Assembly (NCBI GenBank): GCA_920105625.2
Contig: OV050031.1
Coordinates: 82,593,995 to 82,657,994, forward strand
Reading direction: 5' to 3'
Source: Clusia tigrina
Lineage: Eukaryota > Arthropoda > Insecta > Diptera > Clusiidae
DNA length: 64,000 bases
The first letter of the stretch is position 1; each line of letters opens with the position of its first letter. The notes beneath the pieces are model-generated. The model saw nothing but the letters and a program-made list of their open reading frames with translations. It had not been told where the DNA came from and did no database searches. The position numbers were made by a program, and so were the translations under genes. This document shows positions 46,691-60,100 of the stretch, piece by piece.

Positions 46691-46890
46691 ATGGCGACGG
46701 ATGTAATTTAAATTTTGCGAAACGGCATATGGCCGCAGCATTTGAACGCGTTGTGGATGAGTTATTGACAAGCAACGAAAAATAAACAAGTTTCCTTGAG
46801 GAGTCATATTTTTGAATTGGACAATTTTATAGTACAGTGTCCACCCAGTGTATCACAATCTCAACAGAATCGATTTTGGATAAGTTGAAG

Positions 46891-47043
46891 ATGGGTAAAA
46901 GCCTAAGGAGGGTGACTGAAACCACCACCAAATATAATAAGCAGAGGAAATTTGGCTCACGGAAGTTAATTGCTTCATTGAAGTATATGTCCGATCTAGA
47001 GTATGAGCATATGAAACGTTATTTACTTATGTATGAAATATGA
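46891..47043 (+). CDS. Unidentified 50-codon ORF in the 3' region (copy 2)
   Basis: Counterpart of 33688-33840 in copy 1, with Cys to Ser, Asp to His and His to Leu changes and the same start and stop. The changes are all non-synonymous, which gives no sign of protein-level selection since the duplication. Confidence 0.3.
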   Translation: MGKSLRRVTETTTKYNKQRKFGSRKLIASLKYMSDLEYEHMKRYLLMYEI

Positions 47044-47206
47044 TTTAATACAAGAGGACACAGAGACTAGTAACCGATCAGAGTACACAAATTACATCAT
47101 TAAACGTGTATCTCAGAAAAATACCTATTGTCTCCACATCAAATCCTAACGATGTCAAATACCATTATGAGGAAGCTCAAGAGAAATACTTCCACCATAA
47201 AACGCA

Positions 47207-47494
47207 TTGCTGCAAAGTAAGACGGAGTATTGTAATCTCTCATGTATTCCAAATGTTTTTTACAAGTTGAATACTATAAGCAGAGGCAGTACCACCTACA
47301 GCCGTGGGGCACACTATATAAATGGAAAGAAGAAGGCCACTAAAAGCAAATGGAAAACCAGATCGCCAACCTATAACATCTTTTTACGTACCGATCCAGA
47401 AAGAAGGGAGGGGTATGCAGAGTTCATCGAGGGACTTCACTCCGACAACGACGGCCGTCAACTGGACCAGCAGGTAGCAGAGGGCGCAGTATAA
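47207..47494 (+). CDS. Open frame ending in an acidic tail (copy 2)
   Basis: An open stretch of 95 codons without an ATG start, ending TDPERREGYAEFIEGL and DQQVAEGAV. In copy 1 the same region is broken by 7 extra bases (AAAGTTTTAATGG) and by TAG in place of CAG. The acidic C-terminal sequence looks protein-like and could be the last exon of an accessory gene, but nothing confirms it. Confidence 0.2.
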   Translation: MLQSKTEYCNLSCIPNVFYKLNTISRGSTTYSRGAHYINGKKKATKSKWKTRSPTYNIFLRTDPERREGYAEFIEGLHSDNDGRQLDQQVAEGAV

Positions 47495-47906
47495 TGTAAG
47501 GTTTTATGTATAGAATAGAATTGTGTTATTGTTTAGGTATCTGTATATACGCCAATGAGAAAAGAGTCAATGAAAGACCAAATTATAAAAAGGGGAATAT
47601 AAAAAAATAATGATGGATAAAAATAAGAAAAAAAAAACAAAAACAAGAACAAAGTAAAGAAAAAATAAAAATAAAAGAAAGAAAACTACAAAAGAAAATA
47701 AAAGCTGGAGAAAAAAATATATGGAAAAGAAAAGAATAAAAAAGGAAGAAAAAACCGTGATAGAACCCAAGCAAGGCGATTTCATGGAAAAAATAAAACA
47801 AATTATATATATGTACTATAGAGTTAAATAGATGCACATAATTGTTTACAGTGCAAGAAAAATATTGTAAAGATTTCATGGAAGTTAGTTGCACTAACTT
47901 CTTTTA

Positions 47907-47921
47907 GGAAGCGGGGAGGGA
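47907..47921 (+). other. Polypurine tract of copy 2
   Basis: GGAAGCGGGGAGGGA next to the 3' LTR; one C interrupts the purine run compared with copy 1. Confidence 0.8.
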
Positions 47922-48384
47922 TGTTGTGAGTTAGAATCAAGCTACTTACGCGTAGTTGACTCACAGCACCGGCTCCCATTAAACTCATTAAGAATGCACA
48001 TATTTTTAGGGTGCAAATATTATAAATGAGTAGTATTTATGCACTAATTATGATGTAAACTTTTAGGGTGTCACAGTTCCGCAGTCAAGCTGACGAGGGG
48101 CATTTAGAATGCACCGACGACACTTTTACTTTTGAAGTAGGTCGGTTGGCTTGAGCAACTGACACCAAATAACAATTGCGAAACTGGAACACCAGAAAAG
48201 TCAAGACGTAGGCGGTAATGTTCATTTGTAAATAGTATATAAGAACTAGTATTTTAAGAATAAAGCTCTCTTGTGATTTTGTCTGTGAGTTTTATTTGTA
48301 ACAAAGTGATGTAGGTTTACAGGTTACCGCGACAGGACATTCCAGAGGACGTCTCTCGCTGACAAGCAGATAAGGACCCCAACA
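47922..48384 (+). repeat. 3' LTR of copy 2
   Basis: 463 bp, lacking the same 18 bp as the 3' LTR of copy 1. It is followed by GGCGAGAGCGGCAACGAC, identical to the right flank of copy 1. Confidence 0.96.
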
Positions 48385-51300
48385 GGCGAGAGCGGCAACG
48401 ACTAAGACGCCTACAGAGACGCTGACAGAGGCTGCGACGCCGACTGAGACGAGGACTGATGCAGATAGGGGTAGATATAGGCACAAAGAAGGCAGCAGAC
48501 ACCCCCAATCGACAGCGGCAGCGACTGAGAAGCCTACAAAGATTCTGACAGAGGCTGCGACGCCGACTGAGGCCGATAGGGGTAGATATAGGCATAGAGA
48601 AGGCAGCAGACCACCCAATCGACAGCGGCAGCTTCTGAGACGCCTACAGAAACGCTGACAGAGGCTGCGACGCCAACTGAGGCAGATGGGGGTGGATATA
48701 GGCATAGAGAAGGCAACAGGCCCCCAATCGACAGCGGCAGCGACTGAGGCGCCTACAGAAATGCTGACAAAGGCTGCGACGCCGACTGAGGCAGATAGGG
48801 GTATATATAGGCATAGAGAAGGCAGCAGACCCATCAATCGACAGCGGCAGCGACTGAGACGCCTTCAGAGACGTTGACAGAGGCTGCGACGCCGACTGAG
48901 ACGCCGACTGAGGCAGATAGGGGTAGATATAGGCATAGAGAAGGCAGTAGACCCCTCAATCGACAGCGGCAGCGACTGAGACGCCTACAGAGACGCTGAC
49001 AGAGGCTGCGACGCCGACTGAGACGCCGACTGAAGCAGATAAGGGTAGATATAGGCATAGAGAAGGCAGCAGACCCCCCCCAATCTAAAGCGGCAGCGAC
49101 TGAGACGCCTACACAGACGCTTACATAGGCTGCGACGCCGACTGAGGCTGATATGGGTGGATATAGGCATAGAGAAAGTAGCAGACCCCCCAATCGACAG
49201 CGGCAGCGACTGAGAAGGCAACAGGCCCCCAATCGAGAGCGGCAACGACTAAGACGCCTACAGAGATGCTGACAGAGGCTGCGACGCCAACTGAGACGCC
49301 GACTGATGCAGATAGGGGTAAATATAAGCATAGAGAAGGCAGCAGACCCCCCAATCGTCAGCGGCAGCTACTGAGACGCCTACAGAGACGCTTACAGAGC
49401 TGCGACGCCGACTGAGGCAGATAGGGGTAGATATAGGCATAGAGAAAGTAGCAGACCCCCAATCGACAGCGGCAGCGACTGAGAAGGCAACAGGCCCCCA
49501 ATCGAGAGCGGCAACGACTGAGACGCCTTCAGAGACGCTGACCGAGGCTGCGACGCCGACTGAGACGCCGACTGAAGCAGATAAGTGTAGATATAGGCAT
49601 AGAGAAGGCAGCAGACCCCCCAATCGACAGCGGCAGCTACTGAGACGCCTACAGAGACGCTTACAGAGCTGCGACGCCGACTGAGGCAGATAGGGGTAGA
49701 TATAGGCATAGAGAAAGTAGCAGACCCCCCAATCGACAGCGGCAGCGACTGAGAAGGCAACAGGCCCCCAATCGAGAGCGGCAACGACTAAGACGCCTAC
49801 AGAGATGCTGACAGAGGCTGCGACGCCAACTGAGACGCCGACTGATGAAGATAGGGGTAGATATAGGCACAAAGAAGGCAGCAGACACCCCCAATCGACA
49901 GCGGCAGCGACTAAGAAGACTGCAAAGATTCTGACAGAGCCTGCGACGCCGACTGCGGCCGATAGGGGTAGATATAGGCATAGAGAAGGCAGCAGATCAC
50001 CCAATCGACAGTGGCACCGACTGAAACCCCTACAGAAACGCTGACAGAGGCTGCGACGCCAACTTAGGCAGATGGGGGTGGATATAGACATAGAGAAGGC
50101 AACAGGCCCCCAATCGACAGCGGCAGCGACTGAGGCGCCTACAGAAATGCTGACAAAGGCTGCGACTCCGACTGAGACGCCGACTGAGGCAGATAGGGGT
50201 AGATATAGGCATAGAGAAGGCAGCAGACCCCTCAATCGACAGCGGTAGCGACTGTGACTCCTTCAGAGACGCTGACAGAGGCTGCGACGCCGACTAAGGC
50301 GGGTACGGGTGGATATAAGCATAGAGAAGGCAACAGGCCCCCAATCCACAGCGGCATCGACTGAGGCGCCTACAGAAATACTGACAAAGGCTGCGACGCC
50401 GACTGAGACGCCGACTGAGGCAGATATGTGTAGATATAGGCATAGAGCAGGCAGCAGACCCCTCAATCGACAGCGGCCGCGACTGAGACGCTTACACAGA
50501 CGCTTACAGAGGCTGCGACGCCGAGTGAGGCAGATAGGGGTAGATATACGCATAGAGAATGTAGCAGACCCCCCAATCGACAGCGGCAGCGACAGAGTAG
50601 CCTTCAGAAACGCTGACAGAGGCTGCGACACCGACTGAGACGCCGACTGAGGCAGATAGGGGTAGATATAGGCATAGAGAAGCCAGCAGACCCCTCAATC
50701 GACAGCGGCAGCGACTGAGACGCCTACAGAGACGCTGACAGAGGCTGCGACTCGGACTGAGACGCCGACTGAGGCAGATAAGGGTAGATATAGGCATAGA
50801 GAAGGCAGCAGACCCCCCAATCTACAGCGGCAGCGACTGAGACGCCTACAGAGATGGTTACAGAGGCTGCGACGCCGACTGAGGCAGATAGGGGTAGATA
50901 TAGGCACAAAGAAGGCAGCAGACAACCCCAATCGACAGCGGCAGCGACTGAGAAGCCTACAAAGATTCTGACAGAGGCTGCGACGCCGACTGAGACGCCG
51001 ACTGAGGGAGATAGGCGTAGATATAGGCATAGAGAAGGCAGCAGACCCCTCAATCGACAGCGGCAGCGACTGAGAAGGCAACAGGCCCCCAATCGAGAGC
51101 GGCAACGACTAAGACGCCTACAGAGATGCTGACAGAGGCTGCGACGCCGACTGAGACGCCGGCTGAGGGAGATAGGTTTAGATATAGGCATAGAGAAGGC
51201 AACAGGCCCCCAATCGACAGCGGCAACGACTGAGACGCCGACTGAGACGCCTGACAGAGGGTGCGACACCGACTGAAACGCCGACTGAGGTAGATAGGGT

Positions 51301-53959
51301 AAATGTAAGCATAGAGAAGGCAGCAGACCCCCAATCGACAGCGGCAGCGACTGAGACGCCTTCAGAGACGCTGACCGAAGCTGCGACGCCGACTGAGGCA
51401 AATAGGGGTAGATATAGGCATAGATAAGGTAGCAGACGCCCCAATCGACAGCGGCAGCGACTGAGAAGGCAATAGGCCCCCATTCGAGAGCGGCAACGAC
51501 TAAGACGCCAACAGAGATGCTGACAGCGGCTGCGACGCCGACTAATGCAGATAGGGGTAGATATAGGCACAAAGAAGGCAGCAGACACTCCCAATCGACA
51601 GCGGCAGCGACTGAGAAGCCTGCAAAGATTCTGACAGATTCTGCGACGCCGACTGAGGCCGATAGGGGTAGATATAGGTATAGAGAAGGCAGCAGACCAC
51701 CCAATCGACAGCGGCAGCGACTGAGACGCCTACAGAAACGCTGACAGAGGCTGCGACGCCAACTTAGGCAGATGGGGGTGGATATAGGCATAGAGAAGGC
51801 AACAGGCCCCCAATCGACAGCGGCCGCGACTGAGGCGCCTACAGAAATACTGACAAAGGCTGCGACTCCGACTGAGACGCCGACTGAGGCAGATAGGGGT
51901 AGATATAGGCATAGAGAAGGCAGCAGACCCCTCAATCGACAGCGGTAGCGACTGAGACTCCTTCAGAGACGCTGACAGAGGCTGCGGCGCCGACTGAGGC
52001 AGATAGGGTTGGATATAGGCATAGAGAAGGCAACAGGCCCCCAATCGACAGCGGCATCGACTGAGGCGCCTACAGAAATACTGACAAAGGCTGCGACGCC
52101 GACTGAGACGCCGACTGAGGCAGATAAGGGTAGATATAGGCATAGAGCAGGCAGCAGACCCCCCAATCTACAGCGGCAGCGACTGAGACGCCTACAGAGA
52201 TGGTTACAGAGGCTGCGACGCCGACTGAGGCAGATAGGGGTAGATAAACGCAAAGAGAAGGTAGCAGACCCCCAATCGACAGCGGCAGCGACTGAGACTC
52301 CTACAGAAAGGCTGACAGAGGCTGCGACGCCGACTGAGGCCGATAGGGCTGGATATAGGCTTAGAGAAGGCAACAGGCCCCCAATCGACAGCGGCAACGA
52401 CTGAGACGCCTACAGAGACGCTGACAGAAGCTGCGACGCCGACTGAGACGCCGACTGATGCAGATAGAGGTAGATATAGGCACAAAGAAGGCAGCAGACA
52501 CCCCCAATCGACAGCGGCAGCGACTGAGAAGCATACAAATATTCTGACAGAGGCTGCGACGCCGACTGAGGCCGATAGGGGTAGATATAGGCATAGAGAA
52601 GGTAGCAGACAACCCAATCGACAGCGGCAGCTTCTGAGACGCCTACAGAAACGCTGACAGAGGCTGCGACGCCAACTGAGGCAGATGGGGGTGGATATAG
52701 GCATAGAGAAGGCAACAGGCCCCCAATCGACAGCGGCAGCGACTGAGGCGCCTACAGAAATGCTGACAAAGGCTGCGACGCCGACTGAGACGCCGACTGA
52801 GGCAGATGGGGGTAGATATAGGCATAGAGAAGGCAGCAGACCCCTCAATCGACAGCGGCAGCGACTGAGACGCCTACAGAGACGCTGACAGAGGCTGCGA
52901 TACCGACTGAGACGCCGACTGAGGCAGATAAGGGTAGATATAGGCATACAGAAGGCAGCAGACCCCCAATCTACAGCGGCAGCGACTGAGACGCCTACAG
53001 AGATGGTTACAGAGGCTGCGACGCCGACTGAGGCAGATAGGGGTAGATAAACGCAAAGAGAAGGTCGCAGACCCCCCAATCGACAGTGGCAGCGACTGAG
53101 ACTCCTACAGAAAGGCTGACAGAAGCTGCGACGCCGACTGAGGCCGATAGGGCTGGATATAGGCTTAGAGAAGGCAACAGGCCCCCAATCGACAGCGGCA
53201 ACGACTGAGACGCCTACAGAGACGCTGACAAAGGCTGCGACTCCGACTGAGACGCCGACTGAGATAGATAGGGGTAGATATAGGCAAAGAGAAGGCAGCA
53301 GACCCCTCAATCGACAGCGGTAGCGACTGTGACTCCTTCAGACACGCTGACAGAGGCTGCGACGCCGACTAAGGCGGGTACGGGTGGATATAGGCATAGA
53401 GAAGGCAACAGGCCCCCAATTGACAGCGGCATCGACGGAGGCGCCTACAGAAATACTGACAAAGGCTGCGACGCCGACTGAGACGCCGACTGAGGCAGAT
53501 AAGGGTAGATATAGGCATAGAGCAGGCAGCAGACCCCTCAATCGACAGCGGCCGCGACTGAGACGCTTACACAGACGCTTACAGAGGCTGCGACGCCGAG
53601 TGAGGCAGATGGGGGTAGATATACGCATAGAGAATGTAGCAGCCCCCCAATCGACAGCGGCAGCGACAGAGTAGCCTTCAGAGACGCTGACAGAGGCTGC
53701 GACACCGACTGAGACGCCGACTGAGGCAGATAGGGGTAGATATAGGCATAGAGAAGCCATCAGACCCCTCAATCGACAGCGGCAGCGACTGAGACGCCTA
53801 CAGAGACGCTGACAGAGGCTGCGACTCGGACTGAGACGCCGACTGAGGGAGATAGGTTTAGATATAGGCATAGAGAAGGCAACAGGCTCCCAATCGACAG
53901 CGGCAACGACTGAGACGCCGACTGAGACGCCTGACAGAGGGTGCGACACCGACTGAGAC

Positions 53960-54159
53960 NNNNNNNNNNNNNNNNNNNNNNNNNNNNNNNNNNNNNNNNN
54001 NNNNNNNNNNNNNNNNNNNNNNNNNNNNNNNNNNNNNNNNNNNNNNNNNNNNNNNNNNNNNNNNNNNNNNNNNNNNNNNNNNNNNNNNNNNNNNNNNNNN
54101 NNNNNNNNNNNNNNNNNNNNNNNNNNNNNNNNNNNNNNNNNNNNNNNNNNNNNNNNNNN
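53960..54159. other. Assembly gap (200 N)
   Basis: Exactly 200 N, probably a placeholder length. The left side ends CACCGACTGAGAC and the right side begins GCCGACTGAGGTAGATAGGG. In the gap-free units near 58681, and similarly near 51270 and 62450, these two strings are directly adjacent. Confidence 0.99.
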
Positions 54160-57100
54160 GCCGACTGAGGTAGATAGGGTAAATGTAAGCATAGAGAAGG
54201 CAGCAGACCCCCAATCGACAGCGGCAGCGACTGAGACGCCTTCAGAGACGCTGACCGAGGCTGCGACGCCGACTGAGGCAGATAGGGGTAGATATAGGCA
54301 TAGAGAAGGTAGCAGACGCCCCAATCGACAGCGGCAGCGACTGAGAAGGCAACAGGCCCCCATTCGAGAGCGGCAACGACTAAGACGCCAACAGAGATGC
54401 TGACAGAGGCTGCGACGCCGACTGATGCAGATAGGGGTAGATATAGGCACAAAGAAGGCAGCAGACACTCCCAATCGACAGCGGCAGCGACTGAGAAGCC
54501 TGCAAAGATTCTGACAGATTCTGCGACGCCGACTGAGGCCGATAGGGGTAGATATAGGTATAGAGAAGGCAGCAGACCACCCAATCGACAGCGGCAGCGA
54601 CTGAGACGCCTACAGAAACGCTGACAGAGGCTGCGACGCCAACTTAGGCAGATGGGGGTGGATATAGGCATAGAGAAGGCAACAGGCCCCCAATCGACAG
54701 CGGCAGCGACTGAGGCGCCTACAGAAATACTGACAAAGGCTGCGACTCCGACTGAGACGCCGACTGAGGTAGATAGGGTAAATGTAAGCTTAGAGAAGGC
54801 AACAGGCCCCCAATCGACAGCGGCAACGACTGAGACGCCGACTGATGCAGATAGGGGTAGATATAGGCACAAAGAAGGCAGCAGACACCCCCAATCGACA
54901 GCGGCAGCGACTGAGAAGCATACAAATATTCTGACAGAGGCTGCGACGCCGACTGAGGCCGATAGGGGTAGATATAGGCATAGAGAAGGTAGCAGACAAC
55001 CCAATCGACAGCGGCAGCTTCTGAGACGCCTACAGAAACGCTGACAGAGGCTGCGACGCCAACTGGGGCAGATGGGGGTGGATATAGGCATAGAGAAGGC
55101 AACAGGCCCCCAATCGACAGCGGCAGCGACTGAGGCGCCTACAGAAATGCTGACAAAGGCTGCGACGCCGACTGAGACGCCGACTGAGGCAGATGGGGGG
55201 TAGATATAGGCATAGAGAAGGCAGCAGACCCCTCAATCGACAGCGGCAGCGACTGAGGCGCCTACAGAGACGCTGACAGAGGCTGCGATGCCGACTGAGA
55301 CGCCGACTGAGGCAGATAAGGGTAGATATAGGCATAGAGAAGGCAGCAGACCCCCAATCTACAGCGGCAGCGACTGAGACGCCTACAGAGATGGTTACAG
55401 AGGCTGCGACGCCGACTGAGGCAGATAGGGGTAGATAAACGCAAAGAGAAGGTCGCAGACCCCCCAATCGACAGTGGCAGCGACTGAGACTCCTACAGAA
55501 AGGCTGACAGAAGCTGCGACGCCGACTGAGGCTGATAGGGCTGGATATAGGCTTAGAGAAGGCAACAGGCCCCCAATCGACATCGGCAACGACTGAGACG
55601 CCTACAGAGACGCTGACAAAGGCTGCGACTCCGACTGAGACGCCGACTGAGGAAGATAGAGGTAGATATAGGCAAAGAGAAGGCAGCAGACCCCTCAATC
55701 GACAGCGGTAGCGACTGTGACTCCTTCAGAGACGCTGACAGAGGCTGCGACGCCGACTAAGGCGGGTACGGGTGGATATAGGCATAGAGAAAGCAACAGG
55801 CCCCCAATCGACAGCGGCATCGACTGAGGCGCCTACAGAAATACTGACAAAGGCTGCGACGCCGACTGTGACGCCGACTGAGGCAGATAAGGGTAGATAT
55901 AGGCATAGAGCAGGCAGCAGACCCCTCAATCGACAGCGGCCGCGACTGAGACGCTTACACAGACGCTTACAGAGGCTGCGACGCCGAGTGAGGCAGATAG
56001 GGGTAGATATACGCATAGAGAATGTAGCAGACCCCCCAATCGACAGCGGCAGCGACAGAGTAGCCTTCAGAGACGCTGACAGAGGCTGCGACACCGACTG
56101 AGACGCCGACTGAGGCAGATAGGGGTAGATATAGGCATAGAGAAGCCATCAGACCCCTCAATCGACAGAGGCAGCGACTGAGACGCCTACAGAGACGCTG
56201 ACAGAGGCTGCGACTCGGACTGAGACGCCGACTGTGGCAGATAAGGGTAGATATAGGCATAGAGAAGGCAGCAGACCCCCCAATCTACAGCGGCAGCGAC
56301 TGAGACGCCTACAGAGATGGTTACAGAGGCTGCGACGCCGACTGAGGCAGATAGGGGTAGATAAACGCAAAGAGAAGGTAGCAGACCCCCCCATTGGCCA
56401 GCGGCAGCAACTGAGACTCGTACAGAAAGGCTGACAGAGGCTGCGACGCCGACTGAGGCAGATAGGGCTGGATATAGGCATAGAGAAGGCAACAGGCCCC
56501 CAATCGACAGCGGCAACGACTGAGACGACTACTGAGACCCTGACAGAGGCTGCGACGCCGACTGAGACGCCGACTGATGCAGATAGGGGTAGATATAGGC
56601 ACAAAGAAGGCAGCAGACAACCCCAATCGACAGCGGCAGCGACTGAGAAGCCTACAAAGATTCTGACAGAGGCTGCGACGCCGACTGAGGCCGATAGGGG
56701 TAGATATAGGCATAGAGAAGATAGCAGACAACCCAATCGACAGCGGCAGCTTCTGAGACGCCTACAGAAACGCTGACAGAGGCTGCGACGTCAACTGAGG
56801 CAGATGGGGGTGGATATAGGCATAGAGAAGGCAACAGGCCCCCAATCGACAGCGGCGCCTACAGAAATGCTGACAAAGGCTGCGACGCCGACTGAGACGC
56901 CGACTGAGGCAGATGGGGGTAGATATAGGCATAGAGAAGGCAGCAGACCCCTCAATCGACAGCGGCAGCGACTGAGACGCCTACAGAGACGCTGACAGAG
57001 GCTGCGATGCCGACTGAGACGCCGACTGAGGCAGATAAGGGTAAATATAGGCATAGAGAAGGCAGCAGACCCCCAATCTACAGCGGCAGCGACTGAGACG

Positions 57101-60100
57101 CCTACAGAGATGGTTACAGAGGCTGCGACGCCGACTGAGGCAGATAGGGGTAGATAAACGCAAAGAGAAGGTCGCAGACCCCCCAATCGACAGTGGCAGC
57201 GACTGAGACTCCTACAGAAAGGCTGACAGAAGCTGCGACGCCGACTGAGGCCGATAGGGCTGGATATAGGCTTAGAGAAGGCAACAGGCCCCCAATCGAC
57301 AGCGGCAACGACTGAGACGCCTACAGAGACGCTGACAAAGGCTGCGACTCCGACTGAGACGCCGACTGAGGAAGATAGGTGTAGATATAGGCAAAGAGAA
57401 GGCAGCAGACCCCTCAATCGACAGCGGTAGCGACTGTGACTCCTTCAGAGACGCTGACAGAGGCTGCGACGCCGACTAAGGCGGGTACGGGTGGATATAG
57501 GCATAGAGAAGGCAACAGGCCCCCAATCGACAGCGGCATCGACTGAGGCGCCTACAGAAATACTGACAAAGGCTGCGACGCCGACTGAGACGCCGACTGA
57601 GGCAGATAAGGGTAGATATAGGCATAGAGCAGGCAGCAGACCCCTCAATCGACAGCGGCCGCGACTGAGACGCTTACACAGACGCTTACAGAGGCTGCGA
57701 CGCCGAGTGAGGCAGATAGGGGTAGATATACGCATAGAGAATGTAGCAGACCCCCCAATCGACAGCGGCAGCGACAGAGTAGCCTTCAGAGACGCTGACA
57801 GAGGCTGCGACACCGACTGAGACGCCGACTGAGGCAGATAGGGGTAGATATAGGCATAGAGAAGCCATCAGACCCCTCAATCGACAGCGGCAGCGACTGA
57901 GACGCCTACAGAGACGCTGACAGAGGCTGCGACTCGGACTGAGACGCCGACTGTGGCAGATAAGGGTAGATATAGGCATAGAGAAGGCAGCAGACCCCCC
58001 AATCTACAGCGGCAGCGACTGAGACGCCTACAGAGATGGTTACAGAGGCTGCGACGCCGACTGAGGCAGATAGGGGTAGATAAATGCAAAGAGAAGGTAG
58101 GAGACCCCCCCCATTGGCCAGCGGCAGCGAGTGAGACTCGTACAGAAAGGCTGACAGAGGCTGCGACGCCGACTGAGGCAGATAGGGCTGGATATAGGCA
58201 TAGAGAAGGCAACAGGCCCCCAATCGACAGCGGCAACGACTGAGACGACTACTGAGACCCTGACAGAGGCTGCGACGCCGACTGAGACGCCGACTGATGC
58301 AGATAGGGGTAGATATAGGCACAAAGAAGGCAGCAGACAACCCCAATCGACAGCGGCAGCGACTGAGAAGCCTACAAAGATTCTGACAGAGGCTGCGACG
58401 CCGACTGAGACGCCGACTGAGGGAGATAGGCGTAGATATAGGCATAGAGAAGGCAGCAGACCCCTCAATCGACAGCGGCAGCGACTGAGAAGGCAACAGG
58501 CCCCCAATCGAGACCGGCAACGACTAAGACGCCTACAGAGATGCTGACAGAGGCTGCGACGCCGACTGAGACGCCGACTGAGGGAGATAGGTTTAGATAT
58601 AGGCATAGAGAAGGCAACAGGCCCCCAATCGACAGCGGCAACGACTGAGACGCCGACTGAGACGCCTGACAGAGGGTGCGACACCGACTGAGACGCCGAC
58701 TGAGGTAGATAGGGTAAATGTAAGCATAGAGAAGGCAGCAGACCCCCAATCGACAGCGGCAGCGACTGAGACGCCTTCAGAGACGCTGACCGAGGCTGCG
58801 ACGCCGACTGAGGCAGATAGGGGTAGATATAGGCATAGAGAAGGTAGCAGACGCCCCAATCGACAGCGGCAGCGACTGAGAAGGCAACAGGCCCCCATTC
58901 GAGAGCGGCAACGACTAAGACGTCAGCAGAGATGCTGACAGAGGCTGCGACAGCGGCAGCCACTGAGACGCCAGCGCCTACAGAAATGCTGACAAAGGCT
59001 GCGACGCCGACTGAGACGCCGACTGAGGCAGATGGGGGTAGATATAGGCATAGAGAAGGCAGCAGACCCCTCAATCGACAGCGGCAGCGACTGAGACGCC
59101 TACAGAGACGCTGACAGAGGCTGCGATGCCGACTGAGACGCCGACTGAGGCAGATAAGGGTAGATATAGGCATAGAGAAGGCAGCAGACCCCCAATCTAC
59201 AGCGGCAGCGACTGAGACGCCTACAGAGATGGTTACAGAAGCTGCGACGCCGACTGAGACAGATAGGGGTAGATAAACGCAAAGAGAAGGTCGCAGAACC
59301 CCCAATCGACAGTGGCAGCGACTGAGACTCCTACAGAAAGGCTGACAGAAGCTGCGACGCCGACTGAGGCCGATAGGGCTGGATATAGGCTTAGAGAAGG
59401 CAACAGGCCCCCAATCGACAGCGGCAACGACTGAGACGCCTACAGAGACGCTGACAAAGGCTGCGACTCCGACTGAGACGCCGACTGAGGAAGATAGGGG
59501 TAGATATAGGCAAAGAGAAGGCAGCAGACCCCTCAATCGACAGCGGTAGCGACTGTGACTCATTCAGAGACGCTGACAGAGGCTGCGACGCCGACTAAGG
59601 CGGGTACGGGTGGATATAGGCATAGAGAAGGCAACAGGCCCCCAATCGACAGCGGCATCGACTGAGGCGCCTACAGAAATACTGACAAAGGCTGCGACGC
59701 CGACTGAGACGCCGACTGAGGCAGATAAGGGTAGATATAGGCATAGAGCAGGCAGCAGACCCCTCAATCGACAGCGGCCGCGACTGAGACGCTTACACAG
59801 ACGCTTACAGAGGCTGCGACGCCGAGTGAGGCAGATAGGGGTAGATATACGCATAGAGAATGTAGCAGACCCCCCAATCGACAGCGGCAGCGACAGAGTA
59901 GCCTTCAGAGACGCTGACAGAGGCTGCGACACCGACTGAGACGCCGACTGAGGCAGATAGGGGTAGATATAGGCATAGAGAAGCCATCAGACCCCTCAAT
60001 CGACAGCGGCAGCGACTGAGACGCCTACAGAGACGCTGACAGAGGCTGCGACTCGGACTGAGACGCCGACTGTGGCAGATAAGGGTAGATATAGGCATAG

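Larger units (their letters stand above)
45654..47906 (+). other. 3' region of copy 2, no recognised gene
   Basis: Matches 32447-34710 of copy 1 with a few substitutions and small indels (for example TATATACATATCAGG with a shorter TATA stretch near 46400, and loss of 7 bp GTTTTAA-type sequence near 47350). It contains the same putative splice donors and short frames, and the A/G-rich tract. Confidence 0.6.
42128..48384 (+). mobile_element. Ty3/Gypsy LTR retrotransposon, copy 2 (internally deleted)
   Basis: 6257 bp with the same LTRs, leader, 3' region and polypurine tract as copy 1, and nearly identical over shared parts. Relative to copy 1 it lacks about 3.82 kb (copy-1 positions 27112-30935: most of gag, protease, RT and the start of RNase H), 16 bp near the gag start, and a few single bases. 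Its flanks on both sides match those of copy 1, so it arose by duplication of the satellite region rather than transposition. It encodes no complete protein but keeps both LTRs, primer site and polypurine tract. Confidence 0.96.

Noticed and set aside
58040..59563. 507-codon minus-strand frame as a possible repetitive protein gene
   Set aside because: It consists only of satellite read through three frames in turn, with no promoter, start context or unique sequence. Its length is explained by monomers lacking the CTACAG-derived stop.
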